Below are positions 36,656 through 47,644 of a stretch of 64,000 nt of DNA, piece after piece. The notes under the pieces are model-generated. The model made no database searches and had not been told where the DNA came from. It was given only the letters and a program-made list of their open reading frames with translations. Within the stretch, counting starts at the first letter, position 1. Each line of letters begins with the position of its first letter. Both the position numbers and the translations under genes were made by a program. Source of the DNA: Candidatus Leucobacter sulfamidivorax (GTDB taxonomy: Bacteria > Actinomycetota > Actinomycetes > Actinomycetales > Microbacteriaceae); the NCBI GenBank assembly GCA_016771945.1, contig QZLF01000004.1:62001-126000 (forward strand). The letters are read 5' to 3'.

Positions 36656-38113
36656 ATGGAGCTGTCTGAAAGAGCCAATCACCGGCTGGTGGATCGAGGA
36701 TCGGACTCGGTCTCCGCGGACCGTCTCAGCGAGCGCCTCGGGCGCTGGTCCCAGGGCGAGGGCACGCTGGCCGACCGCCTCGCGCGCGCCGTCGCCGCGC
36801 TGATCAGCCGCGGCGAGCTGCGGCCGGGGGACCGCCTGCCCGCCGAGCGCACCCTGGCCGCGGCGATCTCGGTGTCACGGGGCTCCGTGGTGGCGGCCTA
36901 CGGCATCCTGGCCGACGACGGTCTCGTCGAACGGCGGCAGGGGAGCGGCACCAGGATCGCGGGCGCTGCGCTGCGCCTCGGCACCACCGGTGGCGCCGGT
37001 CGCGGCGAGGCGCTGTTCTCGGCGTCGCCCTCGTCGATCGACCTCCTCCGCAGCGTGCCGCGGATCCCCGAGCTCGCGGTGGAGATCGTCCGCGAGCACG
37101 CGCCGGCCCTCGACCCGCTGCTGCTGTCCGAGACCGACCCCGTCGGCCTGCCCATGCTGCGCGCGCGCATCGCCGCGCGGTTCGCCGCGGAGGGCACCCC
37201 CACGACCCCGGAGCAGATCATCGTCACGCACGGTGCGCAGGCTGCGCTGCACCTCGCCGTGGGCGAGCTCGTGAGCCCCGGCGACGTCGTGCTGACCGAG
37301 GAGGTGACCTGGCCCGGCCTCTTCGATGCGGTGCGGAGGAGGGGCGGGCGCGTGCACGGCCTGCCGATGGGGCCAGACGGTCTCGACATGGCGGCGCTGG
37401 AGGATGCCATCGCGCTGCTGCGCCCCGCGCTCGTCGCGGTCAACCCGCACCACCAGAACCCGACCGGCACGCGCATGCCCGCGGCGGCGCGCCTGCGGCT
37501 GGCGGAGCTCGCCGCGGAGTACGGGGTGCCGGTGCTCGAGGACCGCGTGCTGGCGCCGATCGCCTTCGACGGCGTCGTGCAGCCGTCGCTCGCCGCGCTG
37601 CGTCCGGACGCGCCCGTGCTCGTCGCCGAATCGGTCTCGAAGTGGGCCTGGGCGGGGCTCCGGGTCGGCTGGCTGCGCGCCGACCCGGTGCTCGTGCGCC
37701 GAATGCGCGCCAGCCGGCAGACGGTCGACCTCTTCACGAGCGTCCCGGCGCAGCTGCTCGCCCTCGACTTCCTGGATCGCGCCGAGCCGCTCCGGAAGCA
37801 GGTCATCGAGACGCACGCCGCTAGGCTGGAACTGCTGCGCGGCTGGCTCGCCGAGCACCTGCCCGACTGGGAGTACGCGACCCCGCGCGGCGGGCTGTCG
37901 CTCTGGGCGCGGCTTCCCGAGGGGTCGGCCGACGCGTTCATCCGGCTCGCGGCGAGCCGCGGCGTGGCCGTGGCGGGCAGCCGCGCGTTCTCCGTCTCCG
38001 CCTCAGAGGACGACAGGATCCGCATCCCCTTCACCGCGCCCGACGAGCTGCTGCACGAGGCGGTGGTGCGCCTCGGCGAGGCGTGGCGCGAGAGGCGCCT
38101 CACCACACGCTGA
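36656..38113 (+). CDS. MocR-type GntR regulator with aminotransferase domain
   Basis: 485 residues. The winged helix (ARAVAALISRGELRPGDRLPAERTLAAAISVSRGSVVAAYGILADDGLVERRQGSGT) is followed by a fold-type I PLP domain. NPHHQNPTGTRMP, the schiff-base Lys329 in SVSKWAWAGLRVGW and the closing Arg-binding region are visible. MocR proteins sense PLP or amino-compound derivatives and usually control adjacent genes; the partner here could be the divergent small gene. Confidence 0.92.
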   Translation: MELSERANHRLVDRGSDSVSADRLSERLGRWSQGEGTLADRLARAVAALISRGELRPGDRLPAERTLAAAISVSRGSVVAAYGILADDGLVERRQGSGTRIAGAALRLGTTGGAGRGEALFSASPSSIDLLRSVPRIPELAVEIVREHAPALDPLLLSETDPVGLPMLRARIAARFAAEGTPTTPEQIIVTHGAQAALHLAVGELVSPGDVVLTEEVTWPGLFDAVRRRGGRVHGLPMGPDGLDMAALEDAIALLRPALVAVNPHHQNPTGTRMPAAARLRLAELAAEYGVPVLEDRVLAPIAFDGVVQPSLAALRPDAPVLVAESVSKWAWAGLRVGWLRADPVLVRRMRASRQTVDLFTSVPAQLLALDFLDRAEPLRKQVIETHAARLELLRGWLAEHLPDWEYATPRGGLSLWARLPEGSADAFIRLAASRGVAVAGSRAFSVSASEDDRIRIPFTAPDELLHEAVVRLGEAWRERRLTTR

Positions 38114-38663
38114 GCGCGGGCTCCCGGGTCGAGGGCAGGCGCGTCGCGCGGCCCCACTCCAGGATCTCCTCGGGCACCTCGAACGCGGCCTCGTCGGCGC
38201 CGGTGCGCTCGATCAGCTCGGCGATCGGCACGACGCCGCCCGCCCGGCGCAGGATCCGCGCCCGCACGATCGCGCGAGCGTAGACCTCCTGGCGGCCGGA
38301 TGCCTCCGGGCGCACGAAGCGCTGCTCGACGTAGACGGCCTGCTCGTCGAAGCCCATGATGCGCGACTCGATCGCGAAGCCCATCCACGGGTTCAGCGAC
38401 TTGCGGTAGGAGATCGTCTGCGCGACGACCACGGGATACCAGGCCTCGCGCTTGAACACGCCCCAGACCCCCGTGCGCTGCATGAGGTCGAAGCGGGCCA
38501 CGTCCATGATGCTCAGGTACTTGCCGTTGTTCATGTGCAGCAGGATGTCGAGGTCGGTCGGCCAGACGCGGAACCGGGAGGTCGAGACCTCGTGCATCTC
38601 GAGCGGGGCGGCGCGGCCCGCGACGAAGCCGAGGTGCCAGAGGGTGCGGGGCAGCATGTGCAT
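38100..38663 (-). CDS. 4HBT-fold acyl-CoA thioesterase (THEM6-like)
   Basis: 187 residues. The hot-dog core VWPTDLDILLHMNNGKYLSIMDVARFDLMQRTG carries the D-x-x-x-H-M-N-N-x-x-Y motif. SYRKSLNPWMGFAIESRIMGFDEQAVYVEQRFVR follows. It is a probable acyl-CoA or acyl-acyl carrier thioesterase; the substrate is unknown. It converges with the MocR gene, overlapping it by 14 bases, and is divergent from the DyP gene. ATG 38657 is an alternative start. Confidence 0.85.
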   Translation of the reverse strand: MHMLPRTLWHLGFVAGRAAPLEMHEVSTSRFRVWPTDLDILLHMNNGKYLSIMDVARFDLMQRTGVWGVFKREAWYPVVVAQTISYRKSLNPWMGFAIESRIMGFDEQAVYVEQRFVRPEASGRQEVYARAIVRARILRRAGGVVPIAELIERTGADEAAFEVPEEILEWGRATRLPSTREPALSVW

Positions 38664-38717
38664 GACTGCAAGGATATGCGCCGACTACAGTGGAGGACGA
38701 CGAGAGGCGGCCGACGC

Positions 38718-39806
38718 ATGACCCTTCCCCAGATCCCGCAGCCGGTGGTGTCGCCGCTGACGCCCGCCGCGATCTTCCTCGTGATGACGGTCGATGCCGG
38801 GCACGAGGGCGATGCCCGCGAGGCGCTCGCCGAGGTCTCGAGCCTCGTGCGCGCGGTCGGCATGCGCTCCCTCGAGGACGGGCTCACCTGCGTCACCGGC
38901 ATCGGGGCGGAGTTCTGGGACCGCGCCTTCACCGGCCCCCGTCCCGCGGGGCTGCACCCCTTCCGCGAGCTGCGCGGCGCGACGCACACCGCGCCCGCCA
39001 CGCCCGGCGATCTGCTGTTCCACATCCGCGCGCAGCGGATGGACCTGTGCTTCGAGCTCGCGCAGCGGATCGGCTTCCGTCTGCGCGGCATCGCCCGCAT
39101 CGTCGACGAGGTGCACGGCTTCCGCTACTGGGACGCCCGCGACCTGCTCGGCTTCGTCGACGGCACCGAGAACCCCCAGGGCGCCCTGGCCGAGCACTTC
39201 GCGCTCACCGCGGCCGACTCCGAGCACCCCGCCTCGAGCACCGTGATCGTGCAGAAGTACTCGCACGACATGGACGGCTGGCACGGGCTCAGCGTCGAGG
39301 AGCAGGAGGCCGTGTTCGGGCGCACGAAGCTCTCCGACATGGAGATCCCCGACGAGGAGAAGGCGCCGAACTCGCATCTCGCCCTCAACGTGATCGAGGA
39401 CGAGGACGGCAACGAGCGCAAGATCCTGCGCGACAACATGCCCTTCGGCAGCGTCGCCGAGGGGCTCTTCGGCACCTACTTCATCGGCTACGCGGCCGAT
39501 GTGACGACGACCGAGACCATGCTCGAGAACATGTTCATCGGCGATCCGCCGGGCAACCACGACCGTGTGCTCGACTTCTCGACCGCCCTGACCGGCTCGC
39601 TCTTCTTCGTGCCGAGCCAGACTGCGCTGGACGATCCCGACAGCCTGGACGCCCCCGACGCGGCGACCGCCCCGGATGCGATGGATCCGGACGCGACCGA
39701 CCCGGAAGAGCAGGCCGGCGATCCGGATCCCCATTCGAGCCTCGGCATCGGCGCCCTGCGCGGCCGGCCGCAGTTGCGGGGCGACACCACCGCGAGCGTC
39801 TCCTGA
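38718..39806 (+). CDS. Dye-decolourising peroxidase with encapsulin-targeting C-terminus
   Basis: 362 residues. DyP heme peroxidase: the distal motif GFVDGTENP (Asp148) and the probable proximal His183 in KYSHDMDGWHGL are visible. After about residue 300 comes an acidic, Asp/Pro/Ala-rich linker and then SSLGIGALRGRPQ. That matches the encapsulin cargo-loading peptide (consensus SLGIGSLKG), followed by 10 more residues. The next gene encodes encapsulin 10 bases downstream, so the enzyme is packaged cargo. The native substrate is unknown. Confidence 0.95.
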   Translation: MTLPQIPQPVVSPLTPAAIFLVMTVDAGHEGDAREALAEVSSLVRAVGMRSLEDGLTCVTGIGAEFWDRAFTGPRPAGLHPFRELRGATHTAPATPGDLLFHIRAQRMDLCFELAQRIGFRLRGIARIVDEVHGFRYWDARDLLGFVDGTENPQGALAEHFALTAADSEHPASSTVIVQKYSHDMDGWHGLSVEEQEAVFGRTKLSDMEIPDEEKAPNSHLALNVIEDEDGNERKILRDNMPFGSVAEGLFGTYFIGYAADVTTTETMLENMFIGDPPGNHDRVLDFSTALTGSLFFVPSQTALDDPDSLDAPDAATAPDAMDPDATDPEEQAGDPDPHSSLGIGALRGRPQLRGDTTASVS

Positions 39807-39816
39807 GGAGGACACC

Positions 39817-40617
39817 ATGAAGAACAACCTGCACCGCCCCCTGGCCCCGATCTCCGACGCGGCGTGGAAGCAGATCGACGACGAGGCCCGCGACACCTTC
39901 GCGCTGCGCGCCGCCGGGCGCCGGGTGGTCGACGTGCCGCCCGCCGGAGGCCCCGCCCTCGGCTCGATCGACCTCGGCCACCTCGACGCGCCGAACGTCG
40001 ACGGAGGGGTCGAGCTGCGGCTCTTCCAGACCCAGCCGCTCGTGCGCGTGCGGGTGCCCTTCACCGTCTCCCGCCAGGACGTGGACGACGTCGAGCGCGG
40101 CGCCCTCGACCTCGGCTGGGACGAGGTGAACGACGCGGTCGCGAAGCTCGTGGACGTCGAGGATCGCGCGATCCTGCACGGCTGGCCCGAGGCCGGCATC
40201 GTCGGCCTCACCGGAGCCTCTCCGCACACCCCGGTGCAGATGCCCGCCGAGCTCGCGCAGATCGACGATGCCATCTCGGTCGCCTGCAACACGCTGCGCC
40301 TCGCCGACATCGAGGGGCCGTACGACCTGGTGCTGCCCCAGGCCCTCTACACGGCGGTCGCCGAGACGACGAACTACGGCCGGCCGGTCGTCGAGCACTT
40401 GCGGCAGCTGCTCTCGGGTGGCGAGGTGCTGTGGGCGCCCGCGGCGGAGTCCGCCCTCGTGGTCTCCCGCCGGGGCGGCGACGCGAGCCTCTACCTCGGG
40501 CGCGACGCCTCGATCGGGTACCTCAGCCACGACGCCGAGACCGTGACGCTCTACCTCGAGGAGTCCTTCACCGTGCGCGTGCACGAGCCCGACGCCGCGG
40601 TGGCGCTGCTGCGCTAG
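39817..40617 (+). CDS. Encapsulin shell protein (linocin M18 family)
   Basis: 266 residues, the HK97-fold shell protein. It begins MKNNLHRPLAPISDAAWKQIDDEA and contains VDVPPAGGPALGSIDLG, RVRVPFTVSRQDVDDVERGALDLGWD, and the C-terminal ASIGYLSHDAETVTLYLEESFTVRV. It assembles into a closed protein nanocompartment. A GAGGAGG-like site precedes ATG 39817. With the DyP gene upstream this is a complete cargo/shell pair, in the Brevibacterium linens style. Confidence 0.96.
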   Translation: MKNNLHRPLAPISDAAWKQIDDEARDTFALRAAGRRVVDVPPAGGPALGSIDLGHLDAPNVDGGVELRLFQTQPLVRVRVPFTVSRQDVDDVERGALDLGWDEVNDAVAKLVDVEDRAILHGWPEAGIVGLTGASPHTPVQMPAELAQIDDAISVACNTLRLADIEGPYDLVLPQALYTAVAETTNYGRPVVEHLRQLLSGGEVLWAPAAESALVVSRRGGDASLYLGRDASIGYLSHDAETVTLYLEESFTVRVHEPDAAVALLR

Positions 40618-40703
40618 CGCGCAGGCGGGCGGGATCGGCCGCGGTGTAGGATGGATCGGCGCGAAAACAGCGCTCGCACCTCGACAGAACCCGGAGCACC
40701 CGC

Positions 40704-41267
40704 ATGGCCACCTCGAACGACATCAAGAACGGCACCGTGATCAAGGAGGGCGGCCAGCTCTGGAGCGTGGTCGAGTTCCAGCACGTCAAGCCGGGCAAGG
40801 GCGGCGCCTTCGTCCGCACCAAGCAGAAGAACGTCGTCTCGGGCAAGATCATCGACAAGACCTACAACGCGGGCGCCAAGATCGAGACCGCCACGGTCGA
40901 CCGCCGCGACTACCAGTACCTGTACCAGGACGGCGTCGACTTCGTCTTCATGGACAAGAGCGACTACGACCAGCTCACCGTCTCGGGCACCGTCGTCGGC
41001 GACGCCTCGAAGTACATGCTCGAGAACCAGGACGTGCAGATCGGCCTGCACGAGGGCGAGCCGCTCTACCTCGAGCTGCCCGCGAGCGTCGTGCTCGAGA
41101 TCACCTACACCGAGCCGGGCCTGCAGGGCGACCGCTCGACCGGCGGCACCAAGCCCGCCACCGTCGAGACCGGCGCCGAGATCCAGGTGCCGCTCTTCCT
41201 CGAGACCGGCACGAAGGTCAAGGTCGACACCCGCACGGGTGACTACCTCGGCCGTGTCAACGACTGA
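40704..41267 (+). CDS. efp: Elongation factor P
   Basis: 187 residues with the three beta domains of EF-P. The tip loop reads [17 protein letters not shown]; its Lys is the site modified in some bacteria. The late signature [46 protein letters not shown] is intact. It relieves ribosome stalling at proline runs. A TAGGAT -10-like box lies at 40647-40652. Confidence 0.97.
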   Translation: MATSNDIKNGTVIKEGGQLWSVVEFQHVKPGKGGAFVRTKQKNVVSGKIIDKTYNAGAKIETATVDRRDYQYLYQDGVDFVFMDKSDYDQLTVSGTVVGDASKYMLENQDVQIGLHEGEPLYLELPASVVLEITYTEPGLQGDRSTGGTKPATVETGAEIQVPLFLETGTKVKVDTRTGDYLGRVND

Positions 41268-41273
41268 GCCCCG

Positions 41274-41690
41274 TTGTCCGCACGTACGAAGGCGCGCAAG
41301 CGCGCGCTCGACATGCTGTTCCAGGCCGATGTGCGCGGCGAGCCCCTCGCCGCGATCGTCGCCGCCGAGGCCGCGCGCGCGGCCGGTGAGCCCGATCGGC
41401 AGGCCAGCTGGCTCTACGCCCGCGAGATCGTCGACGGCGTCGCCGATCACCGCGAGGAGATCGACGAGCTGATCGCGAGCTACGCCCAGGGCTGGACCCT
41501 CGAGCGCATGCCCAACGTGGATCGCGCGGTGCTGCGCATCGCCTCCTGGGAGCTGCTGCACAACCCCGAGGTGCCGCCGGCCGTGGCGATCGACGAGGCG
41601 GTCGAGCTCGCGAAGGAGTACTCGACCGACGACTCGGGCCGCTTCGTGAACGGCGTGCTCGGCAAGATCGCGCAGCACGCGCGGGCCTGA
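41274..41690 (+). CDS. nusB: NusB transcription antitermination factor
   Basis: 138 residues: ARTKARKRALDMLFQADVRGE start, helical bundle, and conserved ERMPNVDRAVLRIASWELLHNPEVPPAVAIDEAVELAKEYSTDDSGRFVNGVLGKIA. It binds boxA with S10 for rRNA antitermination. The first usable start is TTG 41274, six bases after efp, without a clear ribosome site, so expression probably relies on coupling to efp. Confidence 0.93.
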   Translation: MSARTKARKRALDMLFQADVRGEPLAAIVAAEAARAAGEPDRQASWLYAREIVDGVADHREEIDELIASYAQGWTLERMPNVDRAVLRIASWELLHNPEVPPAVAIDEAVELAKEYSTDDSGRFVNGVLGKIAQHARA

Positions 41691-41853
41691 TCCGGCGCCG
41701 GCCTCACAGCGTTCTCGGGGCTGCGACCGCTAGCGTTCTCGCGGACACACCGACGCGGGTCGTGGCAGCACGCTCCCGCGCAGCTGCTGCGAGACGAGCG
41801 GTGCCGCAGATCGGGGGCCCGCGGCCCTCCCGTCACCTGGAGACGCGCTGGGC

Positions 41854-43530
41854 ATGGACAACGAGATACCGCTCGGACCGCGGACGAGGCTCTACCGGAT
41901 CTTCGAGATGCTGCCGGCGGCCGTGAGCTTCACGATGGTGCTGCTCGTCGTCGTGCTGCCACTCATCTCGCCGAGCCTCGCGGCCTGGTACGTGCTCGCG
42001 ATCGTGGCCGTCATGTTCGCGCGGGCGGTGCGCAGCGCGCTCGACCTCGCGCGCGGCTACCGGCGGTTGCGGGCCGCCTCCGAGGTCGACTGGGAGCTGC
42101 GCCTGCGGGAGCTCGAGGATCCGCTCGCCGCGCTCGCGGCGGGCCCCGCTCCGAGCGGGCTCTTCGAGGCGGCGCGGCACCGGAGGAATCTGGAGCGCCT
42201 CGCCGTGGCGGGCGAGGGTGAGGGCGAGGGCATCCTCCGCCCCAGCGAGGTGCTGAACGCGGTGATCGTCGCCGCGTACAACGAGTCGTACGAGGTCATC
42301 GCCCCGACCATGCGGGTGCTGGCGGAGAGCCGCACCGACACCGAACGGCTGCTGGTCCTCCTCGCCTACGAGGAGCGTGGCGGCCCCGAGATGGAGCGCA
42401 CCGCCCGCCGGCTGCAGCGCGAGTTCGGCGGGGCGTTCGGCGCCTTCGAGCTCGTGCGCCACCCGCGCGACCTGCCGGGGGAGATCGCGGGCAAGGGCGC
42501 GAACATCAGCTTCGCCGGCCGCGTGCTGCAGAACTGGGTCGCAGCGCGCGGCATCGATCCTGCGCGGGTGCTCGTCACCACCCTCGACTGCGACAACAAG
42601 CCCCACGCCGACTACTTCGCCTGCGCGAGCTACCACTTCGCCGTCGATCCCGACCGCATGCGCGCCTCGTTCCAGCCCGTCTCCCTCTTCCTGAACAACA
42701 TCTGGGACGCGCCGGCGCCCACGCGCGTCGTCGCCTCCGGCAACACCTTCTGGAACCTGACCTCCTCGGTGCGCCCGCTCACCCTCCGCAACTTCGCCTC
42801 GCACAGCCAGCCGCTCGACGCGCTGATCGAGATGGGCTTCTGGAGCACCCGCACGATCGTCGAGGACGGCCACCAGTACTGGCGCAGCTGGTTCCACTTC
42901 CGCGGCCGCTACCGGGTGGTCGGGATCCCCGTGCCCATCTCCCAGGACGCGGTGCTCACGGACACCTACGCCGGAACCCTCGTGGCGCAGTTCAAGCAGC
43001 TCAGCCGCTGGTCGTACGGCGCCTCCGACGTGCCCTACGTCGCGGTGCGCGTCTTCGGCCCCCACCGGCCCGCGCCCTTCTGGCCGAGCCTCTGGCGCCT
43101 GCTCTCCCTGCTCGAGGGGCACGTCACCCTCGCGAGCCTGTCGATCATCGTCGCCGTGGGCGGCTGGATGCCGATCATGCTCGCGGCGCACCACGCCCGC
43201 GGCGATCAGTTCGTGCAGAACCTGCCGTTCCTCGTGGGCACCACGCAGCAGATCGCGATGCTCGGCCTCGTCGTGTCGGTCGTGCTCGCCTGGCGCATCC
43301 TGCCCCCGCAGCCCGACCGCCACGGCCCGCTGCGGGGCCTCGGCATGCTCGCGCAGTGGCTGCTGTTCCCCTTCACGATCATCGGCTACAACGCGCTCAC
43401 CGCGCTCTACTCGCAGAGCAGGCTGCTGATCGGCTCCTACCGGGAGCGCTTCGACGTGACCGAGAAGTCCGCGGTCCCGCAGGAGGGCCCGCTGCGGCCC
43501 ACCCGCATCGAGGGCAACGAGATCCTCTGA
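41854..43530 (+). CDS. Membrane-bound family 2 glycosyltransferase-like protein
   Basis: 558 residues. Two N-terminal membrane helices (VSFTMVLLVVVLPLI; AWYVLAIVAVMFARAV) precede a cytoplasmic GT2-like domain. It has IVAAYNESYEVIAPTMRVL, a TTLDCDNKPHADY acidic motif, the later EDGHQYWRSW and a QxxRW-like QLSRWSYG, followed by three or four more helices. The arrangement resembles processive synthases, but no product can be assigned. It stands between nusB and a convergent lipoprotein gene, 163 bases after nusB. Confidence 0.82.
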   Translation: MDNEIPLGPRTRLYRIFEMLPAAVSFTMVLLVVVLPLISPSLAAWYVLAIVAVMFARAVRSALDLARGYRRLRAASEVDWELRLRELEDPLAALAAGPAPSGLFEAARHRRNLERLAVAGEGEGEGILRPSEVLNAVIVAAYNESYEVIAPTMRVLAESRTDTERLLVLLAYEERGGPEMERTARRLQREFGGAFGAFELVRHPRDLPGEIAGKGANISFAGRVLQNWVAARGIDPARVLVTTLDCDNKPHADYFACASYHFAVDPDRMRASFQPVSLFLNNIWDAPAPTRVVASGNTFWNLTSSVRPLTLRNFASHSQPLDALIEMGFWSTRTIVEDGHQYWRSWFHFRGRYRVVGIPVPISQDAVLTDTYAGTLVAQFKQLSRWSYGASDVPYVAVRVFGPHRPAPFWPSLWRLLSLLEGHVTLASLSIIVAVGGWMPIMLAAHHARGDQFVQNLPFLVGTTQQIAMLGLVVSVVLAWRILPPQPDRHGPLRGLGMLAQWLLFPFTIIGYNALTALYSQSRLLIGSYRERFDVTEKSAVPQEGPLRPTRIEGNEIL

Positions 43531-43561
43531 GACGGCTCGCGGGAGCGATCGCCCCGAGCGC

Positions 43562-44506
43562 TCAGGCCCCGACGCCCGGGAGATCCCGGCGGATCAGCAG
43601 CGCGAAGATGCGGTCGGCCGGGTCGCCGCCCGAGAGCTCGGCCCGCACGTGGCCGTCCGCGACCTCGAACTCCCGCTCCGGGAAGAGGTCCGCGTAGGGC
43701 TGCCCCGTGTACGGCGAGTCGCCGGCGAAGGCCTCCTCGAGATCCGCCGCGTCGCGATCGTCGCCCGCGAGGCAGTACACCGCGACCGGCGCTCCGTCGG
43801 CATCCGCGCGCACGCCGATGGCGACCCCGTCCGAGAACATGGCCGCGACGACGTCTCCGAGGCACGCGGCGAGCTCGCGGATCGGCTCCTCGTCGGAGGC
43901 GGGACCCCGGCCCGATTCCGCCCCGCGGCCCGCGAGCAGCACGTCCGAGCCGGCGGGGGAGATGTCCGCGACGGACACCGACAGCGGCTGCGCCATGTTC
44001 AGCTCGCTGCTGAGCACGGGATCGCCCTGCCAGCCCGCGGCCTCGGCGGCCTCCCGGATGGCGGTCTCGTCCTGCCCGCCGACGATCAGCGTCTTCACTC
44101 CGGGCGGCTGCGCGACGGCGATGGCGTAGTCCGCGGCGTCGGGGTCGATGCCGATCGTGTCCTCGAGCTGCAGCCAGTACGAGGCGATGCTGCTCATCCC
44201 CATCCCGCGCACGCCGCCCCAGGTCCCGGCGAAGCTCCCGCCGGAGAGCTCGCGCAGCGCCGCGGCATCGCCGAACTCGACGTATCCGTCCGTCGGGCCC
44301 GTGATCTCGCCGAGCGCGCGCAGCAGCAGCGTGTCGCCGTGCGGGGCCTCGGACGTCTCCCGAGGCGTCGTCGCAGGTGAGCTCGTCTCAGGATCGCGCT
44401 GCGCGTCCGGCCGCTCGGGGAGCATCGCGCAGCCGACAGTCGTCACCGCGAGGATTCCGGTCGCCGCTGCGGCGAGGAGCGTCCGTCCGATCGATCGAGT
44501 GCGCAT
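43562..44506 (-). CDS. Putative lipoprotein, function unknown
   Basis: 314 residues. The signal peptide ends in the lipobox VTTVGCA. A Pro/Thr/Ser-rich linker of about 30 residues follows, then a globular domain with no recognised family (GYVEFGDAAALRELSGG...YWLQLEDTIGIDPDAADYAIAVAQPPGVKTLIVGG). It is convergent with the glycosyltransferase-like gene, 31 bases apart, so both may act at the envelope. Confidence 0.8.
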   Translation of the reverse strand: MRTRSIGRTLLAAAATGILAVTTVGCAMLPERPDAQRDPETSSPATTPRETSEAPHGDTLLLRALGEITGPTDGYVEFGDAAALRELSGGSFAGTWGGVRGMGMSSIASYWLQLEDTIGIDPDAADYAIAVAQPPGVKTLIVGGQDETAIREAAEAAGWQGDPVLSSELNMAQPLSVSVADISPAGSDVLLAGRGAESGRGPASDEEPIRELAACLGDVVAAMFSDGVAIGVRADADGAPVAVYCLAGDDRDAADLEEAFAGDSPYTGQPYADLFPEREFEVADGHVRAELSGGDPADRIFALLIRRDLPGVGA

Positions 44507-44573
44507 ACCGAATCAGTGTATCCGCCCCGCTCGGCTCGGCTCCCGGGCCCTCTCGACGCCGGCCCTTCACCAT

Positions 44574-44633
44574 GCCGAAAGGACGATATTCGCGATGAAT
44601 CCCGGGAAGCACCGCGAATATCGTCCTTTCGGC
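44574..44633. repeat. 60-bp intergenic palindrome
   Basis: Two perfect 21-base arms (44574-44594 and 44613-44633) flank an 18-base loop containing CCCGGG. The left arm begins GCCGAAAGGACGATATTCGC. It is AT-richer than its surroundings and lies between a lipoprotein gene and the pyr operon. There is no T-run and both neighbours are transcribed away from it, so it is not an obvious terminator. It probably belongs to a dispersed palindromic repeat family. Confidence 0.75.
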
Positions 44634-44701
44634 GCAGTTCACCCCGGGCCCTCGGAAGCCTCCCGACTCTGCGGGCGGCGAGCAGAGGCCGGAGCGTGCG
44701 C

Positions 44702-44707
44702 TAGAAT
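44702..44707 (+). promoter_or_regulatory. -10 box of the pyr operon
   Basis: TAGAAT, a good actinobacterial -10, lies 66 bases before pyrR. The transcript would start near 44714 and place the PyrR-binding loop 20 bases into the leader. No clear -35 is visible. Confidence 0.5.
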
Positions 44708-44731
44708 GGAGAGGTTGCAGCTTTTCTTTAA

Positions 44732-46243
<1,512 letters not shown>

Positions 46244-46251
<8 letters not shown>

Positions 46252-47644
46252 CCCCGGCATCCTGATCCGCGGTGCGCGGATCGCAGCGGAACTCTCGGAG
46301 CGCGGCGTCGATCCGAGAACGGCCCCCGCAGTGGACCTGCGCATTTCGAACGGCGTCATCGCCGAGCGCGGGCAGGGGCTCGAGGCCCGCGACGGTGACC
46401 GCATCGTCGAGGCCGACGGCCTCATCGCCCTCACCGGGCTCGTGGATCTGCACACTCATCTGCGCGAGCCCGGCTTCGAGCAGAGCGAGACGGTGCTCAC
46501 CGGCACGCGGGCGGCGGCGGCGGGAGGGTTCACTACCGTCTTCGCGATGGCGAACACGATGCCGGTGCAGGACACGGCGGGCGTGGTCGAGCAGGTGCAG
46601 GCGCTCGGGGACGCCGCGGGCTATGCGACCGTGCGGCCCATCGGCGCCGTCACCGAGGACCTCGCCGGGGAGCGGCTGAGCGAGATCGGGGCGATGGCCG
46701 GGTCTCGCGCTGCGGTGCGGGTCTTCAGCGATGACGGCAAGTGCGTGCACGACGCGCTGCTCATGCGCCGCGCGCTCGAGTACGCGAAGAGCTTCGACGG
46801 CGTCGTCGCGCAGCACGCGCAGGACCCTCGGCTCACCGAGGGTTCTCAGATGAACGAGGGCGCGCTCTCGAGCGAGCTGGGTCTGAAGGGCTGGCCCGCC
46901 GTGGCGGAGGAGTCGATCATCGCCCGCGACGTGCTGCTGGCAGAGCACGTGGGCGCGCGGCTGCACATCTGCCACCTCTCGACGGCGGGATCGGTCGAGG
47001 TCGTGCGCTGGGCGAAGGCCCGCGGCGTCCAGGTGACCGCGGAGGTCACCCCGCACCACCTGCTGCTGACCGAGGAACTCGCCCGCGGGTACGACCCCCG
47101 CTACAAGGTGAACCCGCCGCTGCGCCGAGACATCGACGTGGCCGCCCTGCGCGCGGCGGTCGCCGAGGGCGTCATCGACATCATCGCGACCGACCACGCC
47201 CCGCACCCGCTCGAGGCCAAGGAGTGCGAGTGGGACGCGGCGGCCTTCGGCATGGTCGGCCTCGAGTCGGCGATCCCGATCGCGATCGAGGCGCTGGTGC
47301 AACCCGGTCACGTCTCCTGGGCCGAACTCGAGCGTCTGCTCTCGCATCGCCCGGCCGAGATCGGACGCCTGGGAGGCCACCCCGTCGCGCTCGAGCCCGG
47401 CCAGCCGGCCGACATCGCGCTCATCGACCCCGCGGGCCGCAGCGTCTTCGACCTCGGCCGTCTGTACGGCCGCAGCGTCAACTCGCCCTATCTCGGCATG
47501 GAGCTGCCCGGCCGCGTGCACAGCACGATCCGGCACGGATATCTCACCTTCGACGACGGGGTGCTCGTGGAGCCCGAGACGGTCCGCGCCGCCGCGGCCG
47601 CCGCCCGGGGGCGGGCGGAGGCGCAGGCAGGGGAGGCGCGATGA
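46244..47644 (+). CDS. pyrC: Dihydroorotase
   Basis: 466 residues. The amidohydrolase metal motif [16 protein letters not shown] opens the barrel. [30 protein letters not shown] and the late [16 protein letters not shown] supply further ligands. It closes the dihydroorotate ring. Its TGA overlaps the next ATG. Confidence 0.96.

Noticed and set aside
44388-44642. Short open frame on the minus strand across the 44.6-kb palindrome
   Set aside because: It overlaps the lipoprotein gene start region, and much of its sequence is the palindrome itself, which encodes a near-identical peptide on the other strand.
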